The notes under the pieces are model-generated. The model was not told where the DNA came from. It did not search any database and was given only the letters and a program-made list of their open reading frames with translations. From contig JACQBW010000037.1 in the NCBI GenBank assembly GCA_016194305.1, forward strand, positions 1-64,000: a stretch of DNA of 64,000 nt, given 5' to 3'. Shown one piece after another: positions 17,150 through 26,136 of the stretch. A program made the position numbers and the translations under genes. The stretch's first letter is position 1. The number at the start of each line of letters is the position of its first letter. Source of the stretch: Nitrospirota bacterium. Lineage in GTDB: Bacteria > Nitrospirota > Nitrospiria > JACQBW01.

Positions 17150-18689
17150 TGCTCAAGAAATGGCCTGGCTTGACCGGGAAACTTCGGCGAAACAGGATAT
17201 TTCCTCCCTGATCCTGATGGAAAATGCCGGCCAAAAGAGTTATACACGCATCGCTTCCCTCTTCGGCCCGCTCAATGCGCTTTCCATTTTGATTGTTGCC
17301 GGTGAAGGGAACAATGGTGGCGATGGACTGGTCCTCGCACGCGCTCTTTTGCAAAGAGATCTCTCACCTGTCCTCGTACTCCCCCTGGGATCACCAAAGA
17401 AATCAGAATCGAAAGTGAATTATGATATCTACAAGAAAATGGGGGGAAATATATTTCAGGGCAAAATGGGTGTCGATGAACTTCCAGCACTCATTCTTAA
17501 AAGTGACATAATCGTCGACGCGCTATTTGGAACGGGTCTGAGCCGTCCTGTGTCGGGAAAACTTTCAGAGATGATCCGCCAAATTAATCAGTCGGGTAAA
17601 ATAATTGTCTCGCTCGATATTCCATCCGGAATTTCGGCTGATACCGGAGAAGTTCTGGGAAGTGCGGTGAACGCAAGAGTTACACTGACTTACGGCCTCC
17701 CCAAAAAAGGACATTTTCTTTTCCCTGGAGCGGCCTATCGAGGAAAGTTATTTGTCGAAGATATCGGGATTCCTCCGGCACTCGTGCATCAGGCAGGCAT
17801 TAAAACCACGCTCCTGGACGCTCTTCAGATCAAGGAAATTCTTCCAAAAAAACGAACGACGGATAGTCATAAGGGAACTTACGGACATCTACTCGTTTTG
17901 GCGGGATCAAGGGGAAAGCGGGGAGCAGGAGCCCTCTGCTGCAAAGCTGCGCTCCGTACCGGGGCGGGCCTTGTCACCTGGGGACTCCCCGAGAGTCTCG
18001 ATTCTCCCGATCCCTTTATTCCCGAAGTCATGACGCTCCCCTTGCCTCAAACGCCAGAAGGGAATCTTGGCCTGGCAGGCGCGGATACGATCCTTGACGC
18101 TGTTCGTCGTAAAACGGCCGTGGCGATCGGTCCGGGGTTGGGCACTCATCGGGAAACCCGGGCTCTTCTGAAAAAAATTCTGCCGCAAATCGAAATTCCT
18201 GTTATTCTTGACGCCGATGGGATCAACTTAATTGCGGAAGAAAAAGGGCTTTTGAAGTCGTTAAAAAACCCGATCCTTTTGACTCCCCATCCGGGAGAAT
18301 TTGCAAGGCTGGTTGGGATGGAACCGGAAGCCATTCAAAAAAACCGATTTTCAATGGTCAGTGTTGCGGCCCGGGAAAATCGATCGGTCTTCGTTTTAAA
18401 AGGAGCCTATACCCTGATCTCGGCACCGGATGAATCGGTCTGGATTAATCCCACCGGTAATCCGGGTATGGCGACTGCCGGAACGGGCGACGTCCTCACG
18501 GGAATAATCGGCGCTTTGGCCGCTCAGGGATTATCCCTCGTTCAAGCCGCCCAGGCGGGTGTCTATCTCCATGGCATGGCCGGAGATCTTGCTCGTGAAG
18601 AAAAAGGAGAAGTCGGGATGATCGCAAGCGATCTGATTGAAAAAATACCCGTAGTCATAAAAACATTCAGATCAGAAGAGGATGAATGA
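17136..18689 (+). CDS. nnr: Bifunctional NAD(P)HX epimerase / ADP-dependent dehydratase
   Basis: Nnr repairs hydrated NAD(P)H. The 517-residue protein joins an epimerase domain (about 1-215; GEGNNGGDGLVLAR, then SLDIPSGISADTGE) to a dehydratase domain (about 225-510; GPGLGTHRETR, LTPHPGEFARL, the ATP/ADP motif NPTGNPGMATAGTGDVLTG). The start is TTG at 17136: GGAGAGG lies 7 nt upstream and the resulting MKVVSAQEMAWLDRE matches the family N terminus. It overlaps acpS by 14 nt and the next gene by 4 nt. Confidence 0.95.
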   Translation: MKVVSAQEMAWLDRETSAKQDISSLILMENAGQKSYTRIASLFGPLNALSILIVAGEGNNGGDGLVLARALLQRDLSPVLVLPLGSPKKSESKVNYDIYKKMGGNIFQGKMGVDELPALILKSDIIVDALFGTGLSRPVSGKLSEMIRQINQSGKIIVSLDIPSGISADTGEVLGSAVNARVTLTYGLPKKGHFLFPGAAYRGKLFVEDIGIPPALVHQAGIKTTLLDALQIKEILPKKRTTDSHKGTYGHLLVLAGSRGKRGAGALCCKAALRTGAGLVTWGLPESLDSPDPFIPEVMTLPLPQTPEGNLGLAGADTILDAVRRKTAVAIGPGLGTHRETRALLKKILPQIEIPVILDADGINLIAEEKGLLKSLKNPILLTPHPGEFARLVGMEPEAIQKNRFSMVSVAARENRSVFVLKGAYTLISAPDESVWINPTGNPGMATAGTGDVLTGIIGALAAQGLSLVQAAQAGVYLHGMAGDLAREEKGEVGMIASDLIEKIPVVIKTFRSEEDE

Positions 18690-19300
18690 TGATTTTCCAG
18701 TTGTCCGTTTTATTTGCGATTTTGATGGGAGCACTTGCTTTAAGTATGTTTATTCATACCTATCAAAGCCGAAGAAAAATATTAAAGAACTTTCAAAAAG
18801 TTTCATTCAATGCAAAAAAGATGGAAGGAAAAGCGATTCAGAAAAACATACTCGCTTTTCCCTCTTTCGAGGGAAAAGATCAGAACCGGAAAGTATCGGC
18901 CTTCTTTCATATCGCGGAAGGGAAGCAGACCAGCGTCATCTATTTTACCAGCAGTATTGAAGTAAAGTCTCCTTTCTCCCTTTTCCTCAAGAAAGAGCAC
19001 TTTTACCGACCTGTCCAGAGCAATCGTCTTGAAAAAAACGCGGGAAAGCTCATTCCGGATCTCGACCCCCGATTTGAAATCCGGAGCAACGATGAAGAAA
19101 GGACAAGGCGTTTTTTTAAAAATGAGCAGGTGGTAAAGCATCTCGCTCAATTGGATCGATATCCAGCCGCTCAATTTGGTCCTGACGCCGTGATTATCAG
19201 CAAACCCTATGATGGTGTTAAAGACACCCACCCTGACGCCATTGCTGACAGCTTTGAACTGTTGCATGATTTGGCAGAAGCAATGGAATCGGTTTCCTAG
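18686..19300 (+). CDS. Hypothetical membrane-anchored protein
   Basis: A 204-residue protein I do not recognise. One N-terminal membrane segment (about residues 5-24) is followed by a basic stretch and a soluble, probably cytoplasmic, domain with a mixed alpha/beta pattern. The segment QFGPDAVIISKPYDG and an acidic C-terminal helix stand out, but no catalytic motif is clear. The start overlaps the nnr stop (ATGA) and tsaE follows within 7 nt, so it belongs to the housekeeping operon. Its role cannot be inferred from these neighbours. Confidence 0.75.
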   Translation: MMIFQLSVLFAILMGALALSMFIHTYQSRRKILKNFQKVSFNAKKMEGKAIQKNILAFPSFEGKDQNRKVSAFFHIAEGKQTSVIYFTSSIEVKSPFSLFLKKEHFYRPVQSNRLEKNAGKLIPDLDPRFEIRSNDEERTRRFFKNEQVVKHLAQLDRYPAAQFGPDAVIISKPYDGVKDTHPDAIADSFELLHDLAEAMESVS

Positions 19301-19307
19301 AGTGAAA

Positions 19308-19775
19308 ATGGAATGGATCACCCGAAGCGAAGAGGAGACCCTTTCGGCAGGCAATCAGTTGGGAGCCCGCTTGCAAGGGGGAGAGGTCATTACGCTTTCG
19401 GGGCCGCTTGGGGCTGGAAAAACCACTTTTGCCAAAGGGGTGGGACAGGCTCTGTCCATTTCTCCCCTTGTCATGACCAGTCCGACCTTTATCTTAAGAG
19501 CAGAGCATGAGGGCAGGTTTCCGCTTGCCCACATCGATCTTTATCGCGTTGACAGGCTGGAGGAGATGAACAGGCTGGGGCTCTTTGACCAGGAAAACCC
19601 TCTGACCATTTTACTGATTGAATGGCCTGAAAAAGCACAAGAGATTCTTCCTCGGGAAAGATTGGAAATTAAGATCAGCCCGAAGGGAACCGAACACAGA
19701 AAATTCTCTTTAAACGGACGGGGCCAGGATTATTCATATTTGATCTTCGAATTGAAATGTCACGAAAAAAATTAG
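19308..19775 (+). CDS. tsaE: tRNA t6A synthesis ATPase TsaE
   Basis: TsaE is the ATPase that supports TsaB-TsaD in making N6-threonylcarbamoyl-adenosine on tRNA. The 155-residue protein has Walker A GPLGAGKTTFAKG, the conserved SPTFILRAEH, HIDLYRVD and LLIEWPEKA motifs. The frame extends upstream to 19209 inside the previous gene; ATG 19308 gives the family-like MEWITRSEEET start. It overlaps the next gene by 19 nt. TsaB and TsaD are not in the window. Confidence 0.92.
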   Translation: MEWITRSEEETLSAGNQLGARLQGGEVITLSGPLGAGKTTFAKGVGQALSISPLVMTSPTFILRAEHEGRFPLAHIDLYRVDRLEEMNRLGLFDQENPLTILLIEWPEKAQEILPRERLEIKISPKGTEHRKFSLNGRGQDYSYLIFELKCHEKN

Positions 19776-20446
19776 AAAAAGAATTATTATCGATTGTTCA
19801 ATCCGTCGAGGACCACCTTCAGGAGGCCCGCATGACAGGAATCATAGAGGTTCAATTGAAACAAAAAGAGGCCTCTCCTGTAAAGTCCTGTCAAACGCTG
19901 GAGGAGATCCAGACCTGGATGGGAGATTGCCAAAGATGCAAATTGAATACGACCCGAAATCACATTGTCTTTGGAACCGGAAATTCACATCCTGATCTTG
20001 TTTTTGTCGGAGAAGGTCCGGGCGCTGACGAGGACGATCAAGGGAAACCCTTTGTCGGAAGAGCGGGGCAGCTACTGACAAAAATGATTGAAGCGATGGG
20101 AATTAAACGGGAAGAGGTCTATATCACCAATGTGGTCAAATGCCGTCCTCCCGCCAATCGTAATCCCGAACCGGAAGAAATCAGGGCTTGTTCTCCGTTT
20201 CTCGAGAATCAGCTCAAAGTCCTGAAACCCCGGGTGATCTGCACGCTGGGAACTTTTGCTTCCCAGACTCTTCTTAAGACCGATGAGAAGATCTCCAGGC
20301 TCAGAGGAAGGTTTCACCCCTACGAAGGGATGCTCTTGATGCCGACTTACCATCCCGCCTACCTCCTGAGAAATCCATCGGAAAAAAAATCCTCCTGGGA
20401 AGATATTCAAATAATCATGAAAGAACTCAATCTTAAACCCTTATAG
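19757..20446 (+). CDS. Family 4 uracil-DNA glycosylase
   Basis: A 229-residue iron-sulfur uracil-DNA glycosylase that removes uracil from DNA. The N-terminal ~45 residues are a charged extension. Four cluster cysteines are visible: CQRC, VVKCRPP and IRACSPFL. The active-site motif GEGPGADEDDQGKPFVGRAGQLL (key residues GEGPGADED, GKPFVG) and the C-terminal PTYHPAYLLRN complete the family pattern. It is 14 nt upstream of the HIT gene and overlaps tsaE. Confidence 0.94.
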   Translation: MSRKKLEKELLSIVQSVEDHLQEARMTGIIEVQLKQKEASPVKSCQTLEEIQTWMGDCQRCKLNTTRNHIVFGTGNSHPDLVFVGEGPGADEDDQGKPFVGRAGQLLTKMIEAMGIKREEVYITNVVKCRPPANRNPEPEEIRACSPFLENQLKVLKPRVICTLGTFASQTLLKTDEKISRLRGRFHPYEGMLLMPTYHPAYLLRNPSEKKSSWEDIQIIMKELNLKPL

Positions 20447-20460
20447 GAAGGAAGCATCGG

Positions 20461-20952
20461 ATGGAACAGCTCTGGGCTCCCTGGAGAATGGCCTTTATCA
20501 AAGGTGAAAAAAATGGCGGCTGCATTTTCTGCGTCAAACCCAAAGAAAATAAGGACGAAAAGAACTATATTCTCCATCAAAACAGATACTCGATGGTCAT
20601 GATGAATATCTTTCCTTATAATCACGCCCATCTACTCGTCTCTCCATTTGAACATGTAAACGGGATTGATCTGTTGCCCCAGGAAAGTCTCGTCGGAATG
20701 ATGAACGCCGTACAACTTTCGGTCGCTATACTCAAAGAAGCGCTTCACCCGGAAGGATTCAATATTGGAATCAATATGGGTAAATCTGCCGGCGCCGGAA
20801 TTGAAGATCATGTCCATATCCATATCGTTCCTCGCTGGACCGGAGATACCAATTTCATGCCTCTCCTCGCTGAAACCAAAGTCATGCCGGAACATCTGGA
20901 TACGACCTATCAAAAACTCCTTCCTCTATTTAGGAGGAAACGTAAGGAATGA
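20461..20952 (+). CDS. HIT-family hydrolase (Ap4A phosphorylase-like)
   Basis: A 163-residue histidine-triad protein. The triad HVHIHIVPRW is complete, and LWAPWRMAFI with CIFC at the N terminus places it in the branch annotated as Ap4A phosphorylase/HIT. Such proteins hydrolyse or phosphorylyse nucleotide conjugates. AGGAAGG lies 8 nt before the ATG. It overlaps lapA by 4 nt. Confidence 0.92.
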   Translation: MEQLWAPWRMAFIKGEKNGGCIFCVKPKENKDEKNYILHQNRYSMVMMNIFPYNHAHLLVSPFEHVNGIDLLPQESLVGMMNAVQLSVAILKEALHPEGFNIGINMGKSAGAGIEDHVHIHIVPRWTGDTNFMPLLAETKVMPEHLDTTYQKLLPLFRRKRKE

Positions 20953-21281
20953 TTCGCGCCCTGATCTCTTTGGTCGTGCTCTTTATCGTTTTTGTTTTTC
21001 TGGTGAACAATAAAGATGCGGTTATTTCCATTCAATATTTCCCGGGTGGAAGCGCCAAGATGATTCCGCTCTACCTGTTTGTTCTGGGCACTTTTTTGTT
21101 GGGGTTCGTTCTCTCTGTCGTTATGATGATCCCAAGCTGGCTCAGATTAAAGCTCGAGACGAGAAGGCAGCGAAAGGAAATCGAATCTCTTTCTGAAGAA
21201 ATCGGACATTTAAGAATCCTCTCTCCCTCAACATCTTCTTCTACTCCCTCGGCTCTCGAGAAGGATTCTCCCGAGCATTAA
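20949..21281 (+). CDS. lapA: LapA-domain (DUF1049) inner-membrane protein
   Basis: A 110-residue protein with two membrane segments (about 3-20 and 40-63) and a charged coiled tail ending in Ser/Thr-rich residues. The spacing NNKDAVISIQYFPG between the helices is typical of LapA/DUF1049, which in enterobacteria works with LapB in controlling LPS synthesis. LapB is not seen here. The start overlaps the HIT stop (ATGA). Confidence 0.83.
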   Translation: MIRALISLVVLFIVFVFLVNNKDAVISIQYFPGGSAKMIPLYLFVLGTFLLGFVLSVVMMIPSWLRLKLETRRQRKEIESLSEEIGHLRILSPSTSSSTPSALEKDSPEH

Positions 21282-21305
21282 GAGGACTTTTCCCCGGAAA
21301 GAACC

Positions 21306-23945
21306 ATGGATCAAACTCCACTCATGAAGCAATATCTTCAAATCAAGAAAAACTATCCAGGGTCGACTCTCTTGTTCCGGGTAGGAGATTTTTATGAAAT
21401 GTTTTACGAGGATGCGGTATCGGCATCTAAAATACTCAATATCGCCCTGACTTCACGCGATAAATCCAAAGAAAATGGCATCCCTCTTTGCGGCATTCCG
21501 TATCACGCACTCAATAGTTATCTTTCCAAACTGATTAAGGCAGGACACCAGGTCGCTCTCTGCGAACAGATGGAAGACCCGCGCTTCGTCAAGGGAATCG
21601 TGAAGAGAGAGGTTGTTCGGGTGATCTCTCCCGGAACACTTGTCGAATCGGAACTTCTGGAGGGCCCAGGAAACAATTATTTTGCTTCGATCTCGATTCA
21701 CCCTAAAGTAAGCGCCTTCGCCTATATCGATATCTCGACGGGTGATTTCAGCTGTGCCACTTTGGACGGTGATTTTGCCATATCCGATCTCTGTAGTGAA
21801 CTCGATTCGTTGGTCCCGAGAGAACTCCTGGTTCCGGAAGGAACGTTTTCAGATCCTCGCCTGAAATCGATCGAATTGAATCCGAAGTGGAAGATTCATC
21901 TTCTTCCCCGGGAATCCTTTGCTTCTGACAATAATATTTTCGCCCTTCAAAAACATTTCAGAAATAGCGACTTTTCCCGATTCCAAAGGGAAGATCAGAA
22001 AGCAGCGCTATCTGCGGCGGGCGCGCTCTTCACTTATCTTATGGCGATGGTCAAAACACCTCTCTCCCATGTTACCGAATTAAAATGGATCCGGCCGGAA
22101 CACTATATGGTGATGGATTTCTCCACACATCGGAGCCTGGAGTTGACCCAGAACAGTTATAATGGAAAAAGAGAACATTCCCTTCTGTCGGTTTTAGACA
22201 AAACAGAGACTTCAATGGGAGGGAGAAAACTGAGAAAGTGGATTTATCGCCCTCTGATTCAACCGGAAGAAATTGTAAAAAGAGAGGATGCCGTTGAGTT
22301 TTTTTTCACAGGATTTGAAACGTCCCAAAGATTGAGAGGTAATCTGAAGACGATTCACGATCTTGAAAGAATGATTAGCAGAATCTCCCTGAACAGTTGC
22401 AATGGAAGAGATTTGATCGCATTAAAAAACTCGCTGGCCCCTTTAAGTTCGATTCCTCAACATTTTAAAACTCCCCTTCCTTCTCTCCTCGAGACCCTTT
22501 TGGAAAAATGGGACAATCTGGACGATGTCTTTCACTGGATAGACGCTTCAATCGTCGAGGATCCACCTCTTTCTATCAAGGACGGCGCTTTGATTAAACG
22601 GGGATATTCCAGCGAGCTGGATGATTTGAAATCTCTCGGTTTCAACCTGAAATCGACACTCGCCAATCTGGAAACGGAAGAAAGAGAAAAGACCGGAATT
22701 GATTCCCTAAAGATCAGATATAACCAGGTAGCGGGATATTACATCGAAGTGTCCAAGGGAAAAACGGGGCGGGTGCCGGACCATTATCAGAGAAAACAGA
22801 CGCTGACTCATGCCGAAAGGTATACCATTCCGAAACTTCTGGAACTGGAATCCAGGATCACGGAGTCAGAAAAACGGATCAAAGACCTGGAAGGATCTCT
22901 GTTCGAAAAAATACGCGCTCTCGTCTCCGCCGAATCCCCGCGGATACTCGCCATGGCTGACAGAATTGCTACGCTGGATATCCTCAGTACATTTGCAGAG
23001 GTCGCCAGAGATCGCGGATATGTCCGTCCGGTCATCTCGGCTGATAACGGCTTAAAGATTCTTGAAGGAAGACATCCGGTGATTGAAAATATTCTGCCCG
23101 TCGGACAGTTTGTCCCGAATGATCTCATCCTGGACGCCCATACCCACATGATGATTATTACCGGGCCAAATATGGCGGGCAAGTCGACGACAATGCGACA
23201 AGCGGCTCTGATTGTCATCATGGCCCAGATGGGAAGTTTTGTCCCGGCCAAAGAATGCACTTTCGGGATTGTCGATAAACTGTTCACCCGCATCGGGGCG
23301 GCAGACTATCTCACACAGGGACAGAGTACTTTTATGGTTGAAATGATGGAGGCGGCTCATATTCTCAACAGCGCCACATCCAGGAGCCTGATTATTCTAG
23401 ACGAAATCGGAAGGGGAACCAGTACCTTCGACGGGATCAGCATTGCCTGGGCAATTGCTGAATTTATTTTGAAACATCTGGGAACCCGGACGCTCTTCGC
23501 TACGCACTATCTCGAATTGACGGGCCTTTCGCTCGCCTGGGAAAGCGCCAAGAATTTTAATATCCAGGTCAAGGAACAAAATGACGAAATTATTTTCTTG
23601 AGGAAGATTGCTGCCGGCATTGCCGATCGAAGCTATGGTATCCAGGTCGCCCGTCTTGCCGGAATACCCGGGGAAGTGACACAACGAGCCAAAGAAATTT
23701 TGAAGGACCTGGAAGACAAAACGCTGAGCCGGGAGGCCATACCAAACCGTCTCCGGTTTGCGAACGATCGTGGAACAACCGTTTCCGAAGTGGCCGCATT
23801 TCCGTCGCAGGAAGAGAACCGGCAAAGAGAAATGATTGAAATACTGAAGAAAACAGATCATTTCAATATGACTCCTCTTGAAGCCATCAACCTCATTCAT
23901 CGCCTTAAACTGATGCTCGATGAAAAGAGGGAGGGGTCGTCTTGA
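21306..23945 (+). CDS. mutS: DNA mismatch repair protein MutS
   Basis: MutS recognises mismatches and recruits MutL. The 879-residue protein has the mismatch-binding FYE motif (RVGDFYEMFYEDA near residue 29), the connector, lever and clamp domains, and the ABC-type ATPase with Walker A GPNMAGKSTTMRQ, STFMVEMMEAAHIL, Walker B LIILDEIGRGTSTFDG and FATHY. Length is normal for MutS1. The stop overlaps the TTG start of the next gene (TTGA). No mutL is in the window. Confidence 0.97.
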   Translation: MDQTPLMKQYLQIKKNYPGSTLLFRVGDFYEMFYEDAVSASKILNIALTSRDKSKENGIPLCGIPYHALNSYLSKLIKAGHQVALCEQMEDPRFVKGIVKREVVRVISPGTLVESELLEGPGNNYFASISIHPKVSAFAYIDISTGDFSCATLDGDFAISDLCSELDSLVPRELLVPEGTFSDPRLKSIELNPKWKIHLLPRESFASDNNIFALQKHFRNSDFSRFQREDQKAALSAAGALFTYLMAMVKTPLSHVTELKWIRPEHYMVMDFSTHRSLELTQNSYNGKREHSLLSVLDKTETSMGGRKLRKWIYRPLIQPEEIVKREDAVEFFFTGFETSQRLRGNLKTIHDLERMISRISLNSCNGRDLIALKNSLAPLSSIPQHFKTPLPSLLETLLEKWDNLDDVFHWIDASIVEDPPLSIKDGALIKRGYSSELDDLKSLGFNLKSTLANLETEEREKTGIDSLKIRYNQVAGYYIEVSKGKTGRVPDHYQRKQTLTHAERYTIPKLLELESRITESEKRIKDLEGSLFEKIRALVSAESPRILAMADRIATLDILSTFAEVARDRGYVRPVISADNGLKILEGRHPVIENILPVGQFVPNDLILDAHTHMMIITGPNMAGKSTTMRQAALIVIMAQMGSFVPAKECTFGIVDKLFTRIGAADYLTQGQSTFMVEMMEAAHILNSATSRSLIILDEIGRGTSTFDGISIAWAIAEFILKHLGTRTLFATHYLELTGLSLAWESAKNFNIQVKEQNDEIIFLRKIAAGIADRSYGIQVARLAGIPGEVTQRAKEILKDLEDKTLSREAIPNRLRFANDRGTTVSEVAAFPSQEENRQREMIEILKKTDHFNMTPLEAINLIHRLKLMLDEKREGSS

Positions 23946-24715
23946 AATCTTTCCTTGATCCGGCGATGTCAGCCGCTCGCCTGGCGGGAGAAGTCCTGAT
24001 GAACAGAGTCTCGCTGGTACAAATCGAATACAAAGATAGTTCGAAGCGGAATATCGTTTCCAATATTGACCTCGCAGCTGAAAAGGTCATTACCGATTTC
24101 ATTAAAGAGCGGTGGCCTGATCATCAGATCCTGGCCGAAGAAAGCGGCGCCAGTCATCAATCCTCTTCTTACAAGTGGATCATTGATCCTCTGGATGGCA
24201 CAACCAATTATATCCACGGGTTTCCTTTCTATTCTGTTTCTATCGGACTGGAATTGGAAGGGAAAGTCCTGGTCGGAGTCGTCTATGAACCGGTCAGGAA
24301 TAACATCTATTACGCCGAAAAGGGCAAGGGGGCGTTTCTAAACGGTCAGCGCCTACGGGTCTCCGACGTGACACTCCTGGCACAAGCTCTCTTAGTTACC
24401 GGATTTTCCTATCAAATGAGTGAAAATACCGAATCGAATTTTGACCTGTTTTATCGATTCAGTCATGCTGCCCAGGCAGTCCGGCGGACAGGATCTGCCG
24501 CGCTCGATCTCTGTTACCTTGCCGCCGGTTTTTTTGATGGATACTGGGAAATGAATCTTGCGCCCTGGGACACTGCCGCAGGAAGCCTGATCGTCGAAGA
24601 GGCCGGTGGAAAATTGAGTGGATTTCATGGAGAACCCTTTTCAATTTACTCCAAAGAGATCCTGGCTTCGAATGGGAACCTGCATATCCAGATGATGGAA
24701 CTTTTACAAAAATAG
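23942..24715 (+). CDS. Inositol-1-monophosphatase family protein
   Basis: A 257-residue Mg-dependent phosphatase of the SuhB/IMPase family. Visible are AEESG (metal), the signature WIIDPLDGTTNYIHG, and the C-terminal metal motif APWDTAAGSLIVEEAGG. The start is TTG at 23942, with a strong GGGAGGGG 6 nt upstream and a TTGA overlap with mutS. The substrate could be inositol phosphate, fructose-1,6-bisphosphate or another sugar phosphate. It ends the long plus-strand run. Confidence 0.93.
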   Translation: MKSFLDPAMSAARLAGEVLMNRVSLVQIEYKDSSKRNIVSNIDLAAEKVITDFIKERWPDHQILAEESGASHQSSSYKWIIDPLDGTTNYIHGFPFYSVSIGLELEGKVLVGVVYEPVRNNIYYAEKGKGAFLNGQRLRVSDVTLLAQALLVTGFSYQMSENTESNFDLFYRFSHAAQAVRRTGSAALDLCYLAAGFFDGYWEMNLAPWDTAAGSLIVEEAGGKLSGFHGEPFSIYSKEILASNGNLHIQMMELLQK

Positions 24716-24888
24716 TCACGACCCTTACCCCAAGTTCAGGTTTTACCTGTTGCTCTCCCCAATTCAAATCCCATATTGCCTTTTAAACCATTGGAAATAA
24801 AGGATTTACTTTTTTTTAAAAAAAAACAGGCAGGCATACGAGTTGCACCCTCTCTAGCCCGGTACCTATTAAACACTGGACCCAATCC
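24716..24888. other. Intergenic region after the mutS operon
   Basis: 173 nt without a gene. A small hairpin CAGGT-TTT-ACCTG lies near 24737-24749, and a tract of eight T then nine A follows at about 24810-24829. No clear promoter or ribosome-binding site for the next gene was found. Confidence 0.4.
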
Positions 24889-26130
24889 TTGTCAAAATCT
24901 CTTAAATTCTATTTTTTAAACCTTTTGCTCATCCTCTCCGCATTAAGAGATTTTCTCATTCCCTGGCTTCCCACATTTATGGTCAGGCTCCTGGTCAAGA
25001 AAGGGGCATTTGCTTTTCTGATTCATCCCCAAAATATCGCTGACGTTCAGAAAAAATTCCCGTTCGCAAAATATTTTTCATCCGAGATTATTGAAAATCT
25101 TATCTATTTTCTTCCTCCGCTTATCGGTTCCCGCGTTTCCGGCTTGAAAGGCATTAACCCGGAACAACCCGATACCCCTGTCGACGGATATATTATCATC
25201 TGTCCTCTTTCGGCAAAACAGATGCATCAGGATCCAAAGCTGGCAAAAAGAAGAATTCTGCAAACCGTTCGTTTTTCCGAAAAACTGGGCGCTAAAATTA
25301 TCGGTTTGGGAGCGTTAACGGCTTCGATGACCGATGGAGGGGTCTACCTCTCCGATAAAGTAAAATGCGGCGTCACCTCGGGCCATGCCTACACTACCGC
25401 GATTATCGTCGATATGCTGGAAGGCGTCGCAAAAATTATGGAAAGAGACCTCTCGTCCCTTTCCGTTGCGGTGGTTGGTGCAGCTGGCTATATGGGCAAT
25501 CCCGTTTCCAGACTCGTTGCAAAAAAGAATCCCGGAAGGCTCTTCCTGGTTGACCGGCAGAGAAAAAAACAATCCCTTGAAAAACTGGCGAAAGAGATCT
25601 CTGAACCAAGAAAAGAGGTCGTAGATCCGCGACGAGTCGTTGTATCGATCAATCTGTCGAAACTGAAAGAGGCCGACATTATCATCGTGGTCACGAATTC
25701 ACTTGAAGTCATCATTAAATCGGAACATCTCAAGCCGGGGGCAGTCGTGTTGGATGATACCGCGCCCAGAAATACTTCCATGGAACTGGTGGTCCAAAGA
25801 CCCGATATTCTCATTCTCGACGTGGTCGCTCAGGCCCCTGATGTTCTCTCGAATTTTAATTTCAGATTTCCCCTTAAACATGATATCTACACCTGTCTTG
25901 GCGAGGCATTGATACTGGGCGCCCGGCACTGGAAACAGAATTATGCGGTAGGCCATTTTGATTACGGGCTCGTCGACGAAGTATCAAAATGGGGACAAGA
26001 AATGGGATTTGGCATTGCTCCATTTCGAAGCTTTAGCCAACTCGTAACCCTGGATAAAATAAATCGGATTAAATCCTTTTATAAAAAGGGTTCCGGCAAT
26101 CGCCAGGACTTTACTCTGATTAAGGATTAA
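24889..26130 (+). CDS. Acyl-ACP reductase-like protein (AAR family relative)
   Basis: A 413-residue protein that I align by eye with cyanobacterial long-chain acyl-ACP reductase, which reduces acyl-ACP to fatty aldehyde with NADPH. Matching blocks are VTSGHAYTTA (AAR: TTGNTHTA), the Rossmann motif AVVGAAGYMGNPVSR (residues 194-208), and CLGEALILGARHW with Cys336 at the place of the AAR catalytic cysteine in CFAEAMLL. Residues 1-30 are hydrophobic and extra. The start is uncertain: TTG 24889 or ATG 24979, neither with a ribosome-binding site. No aldehyde-deformylating oxygenase adjoins it. A sensor kinase gene follows after 6 nt. Confidence 0.7.
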   Translation: MSKSLKFYFLNLLLILSALRDFLIPWLPTFMVRLLVKKGAFAFLIHPQNIADVQKKFPFAKYFSSEIIENLIYFLPPLIGSRVSGLKGINPEQPDTPVDGYIIICPLSAKQMHQDPKLAKRRILQTVRFSEKLGAKIIGLGALTASMTDGGVYLSDKVKCGVTSGHAYTTAIIVDMLEGVAKIMERDLSSLSVAVVGAAGYMGNPVSRLVAKKNPGRLFLVDRQRKKQSLEKLAKEISEPRKEVVDPRRVVVSINLSKLKEADIIIVVTNSLEVIIKSEHLKPGAVVLDDTAPRNTSMELVVQRPDILILDVVAQAPDVLSNFNFRFPLKHDIYTCLGEALILGARHWKQNYAVGHFDYGLVDEVSKWGQEMGFGIAPFRSFSQLVTLDKINRIKSFYKKGSGNRQDFTLIKD

Positions 26131-26136
26131 TTAAAA

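Noticed and set aside
24737-24829. Intrinsic terminator after the mutS operon
   Set aside because: The only hairpin has a 5-bp stem and is not followed directly by a T-tract; the T/A run is about 60 nt away.
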